A model generated the notes under the pieces. It was given only the letters and a program-made list of their open reading frames with translations. It was not told where the DNA came from and did not search any database. Made by a program: the position numbers and the translations under genes. This document shows positions 22,325 to 22,447 of a stretch of 22,447 bases of DNA, piece after piece. Positions within the stretch are counted from its first letter, which is position 1. Each line of letters begins with the position of its first letter. This stretch comes from an uncultured Lachnospiraceae bacterium. Its GTDB lineage: Bacteria; Bacillota; Clostridia; Lachnospirales; Lachnospiraceae. The DNA lies in the NCBI GenBank assembly GCA_934317845.1, contig CAKRES010000026.1, forward strand, positions 1-22,447, written 5' to 3'.

Positions 22325-22447
22325 TTATTCTCCTATGATCTGGATGTTAGGATCCAGTCCACTTCTCTGAAACATTCCACGGTACTGCTCCACCTTTGTT
22401 TTCGGAACATAGATCACACAGTCGCTTGGGATGCCTTTGAATACATC
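22325..22447 (-). CDS. C-terminus of a BspA-like leucine-rich repeat surface protein (partial)
   Basis: The minus strand reads in frame to the window edge for 40 residues, ending ...SGLDPNIQIIGE and a TAA at 22325-22327. The preceding stretch DVFKGIPSDCVIYVPKTKVE followed by QYRGMF is the usual final repeat of BspA-type (LRR_5) proteins (F-G-I-P...I-YVP). It is the only part inside the window. The prepilin peptidase gene begins 80 nt downstream with no clear terminator between. Confidence 0.7.
   Translation of the reverse strand, partial: DVFKGIPSDCVIYVPKTKVEQYRGMFQRSGLDPNIQIIGE

Overview
The window reads as a chromosomal housekeeping segment of a low-to-mid GC Firmicute. The best fit is Clostridia, family Lachnospiraceae. 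This rests on strong GGAGG-type ribosome binding sites before almost every gene, Gram-positive families (PcrA, YerC, SEC-C, DUF1836, DUF4250, a P-protein-like PheA) and a BspA-type leucine-rich repeat surface protein at the right edge. It is an inference from family composition; no species is claimed. I see no insertion sequence, prophage, CRISPR array or integrase, and nearly all genes lie on the minus strand.

Left edge (1-1012): six tRNA genes on the minus strand, transcribed in the order Pro-Gly-Arg-His-Gln-Lys and cut by the window edge inside tRNA-Lys. They start from a perfect TTGACA-17-TATAAT promoter with A-tracts upstream. Next to it is a small one-helix membrane protein with a very acidic tail. 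Positions 1013-5157: a likely operon of PspA, an SPFH/zinc-ribbon protein and the helicase PcrA. The first two are a membrane-stress pair of the Bacillus YdjF/YdjI type. A DUF1836 MerR-like regulator diverges from it, with a 15-bp palindrome filling its own promoter spacer.

Positions 5821-9118: YerC, a PHP phosphohydrolase, a SEC-C protein, a CorA-type metal transporter and a small HEQEH metalloprotease-like protein. Intrinsic terminators sit unusually close to the translation starts of the PHP and corA genes. Positions 9132-13710: a secreted beta-helix protein, a tiny two-helix membrane protein, an HD phosphohydrolase behind RarA, and a DUF4250 protein. Positions 13800-17072: a three-gene unit of prephenate dehydratase, a TetR regulator and a stand-alone receiver domain, preceded by FolC. 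Positions 17062-20393: a MoxR / DUF58 / DUF4129 membrane-protein operon that runs by overlap into folC. Right edge: a membrane-anchored polysaccharide deacetylase, a minimal prepilin peptidase and the C-terminus of a BspA-like surface protein.

I found no clearly new defence or mobile system. The most interesting features are regulatory: two convergent genes that each carry the other's terminator inside coding sequence, a 17-bp terminator hairpin that buries the corA ribosome binding site, and the palindromes in the DUF1836 and DUF4250 promoters. Two gene-level oddities also stand out: a P-protein-like PheA without its chorismate mutase domain, co-transcribed with two regulators, and a TgpA-like operon protein without a transglutaminase domain.
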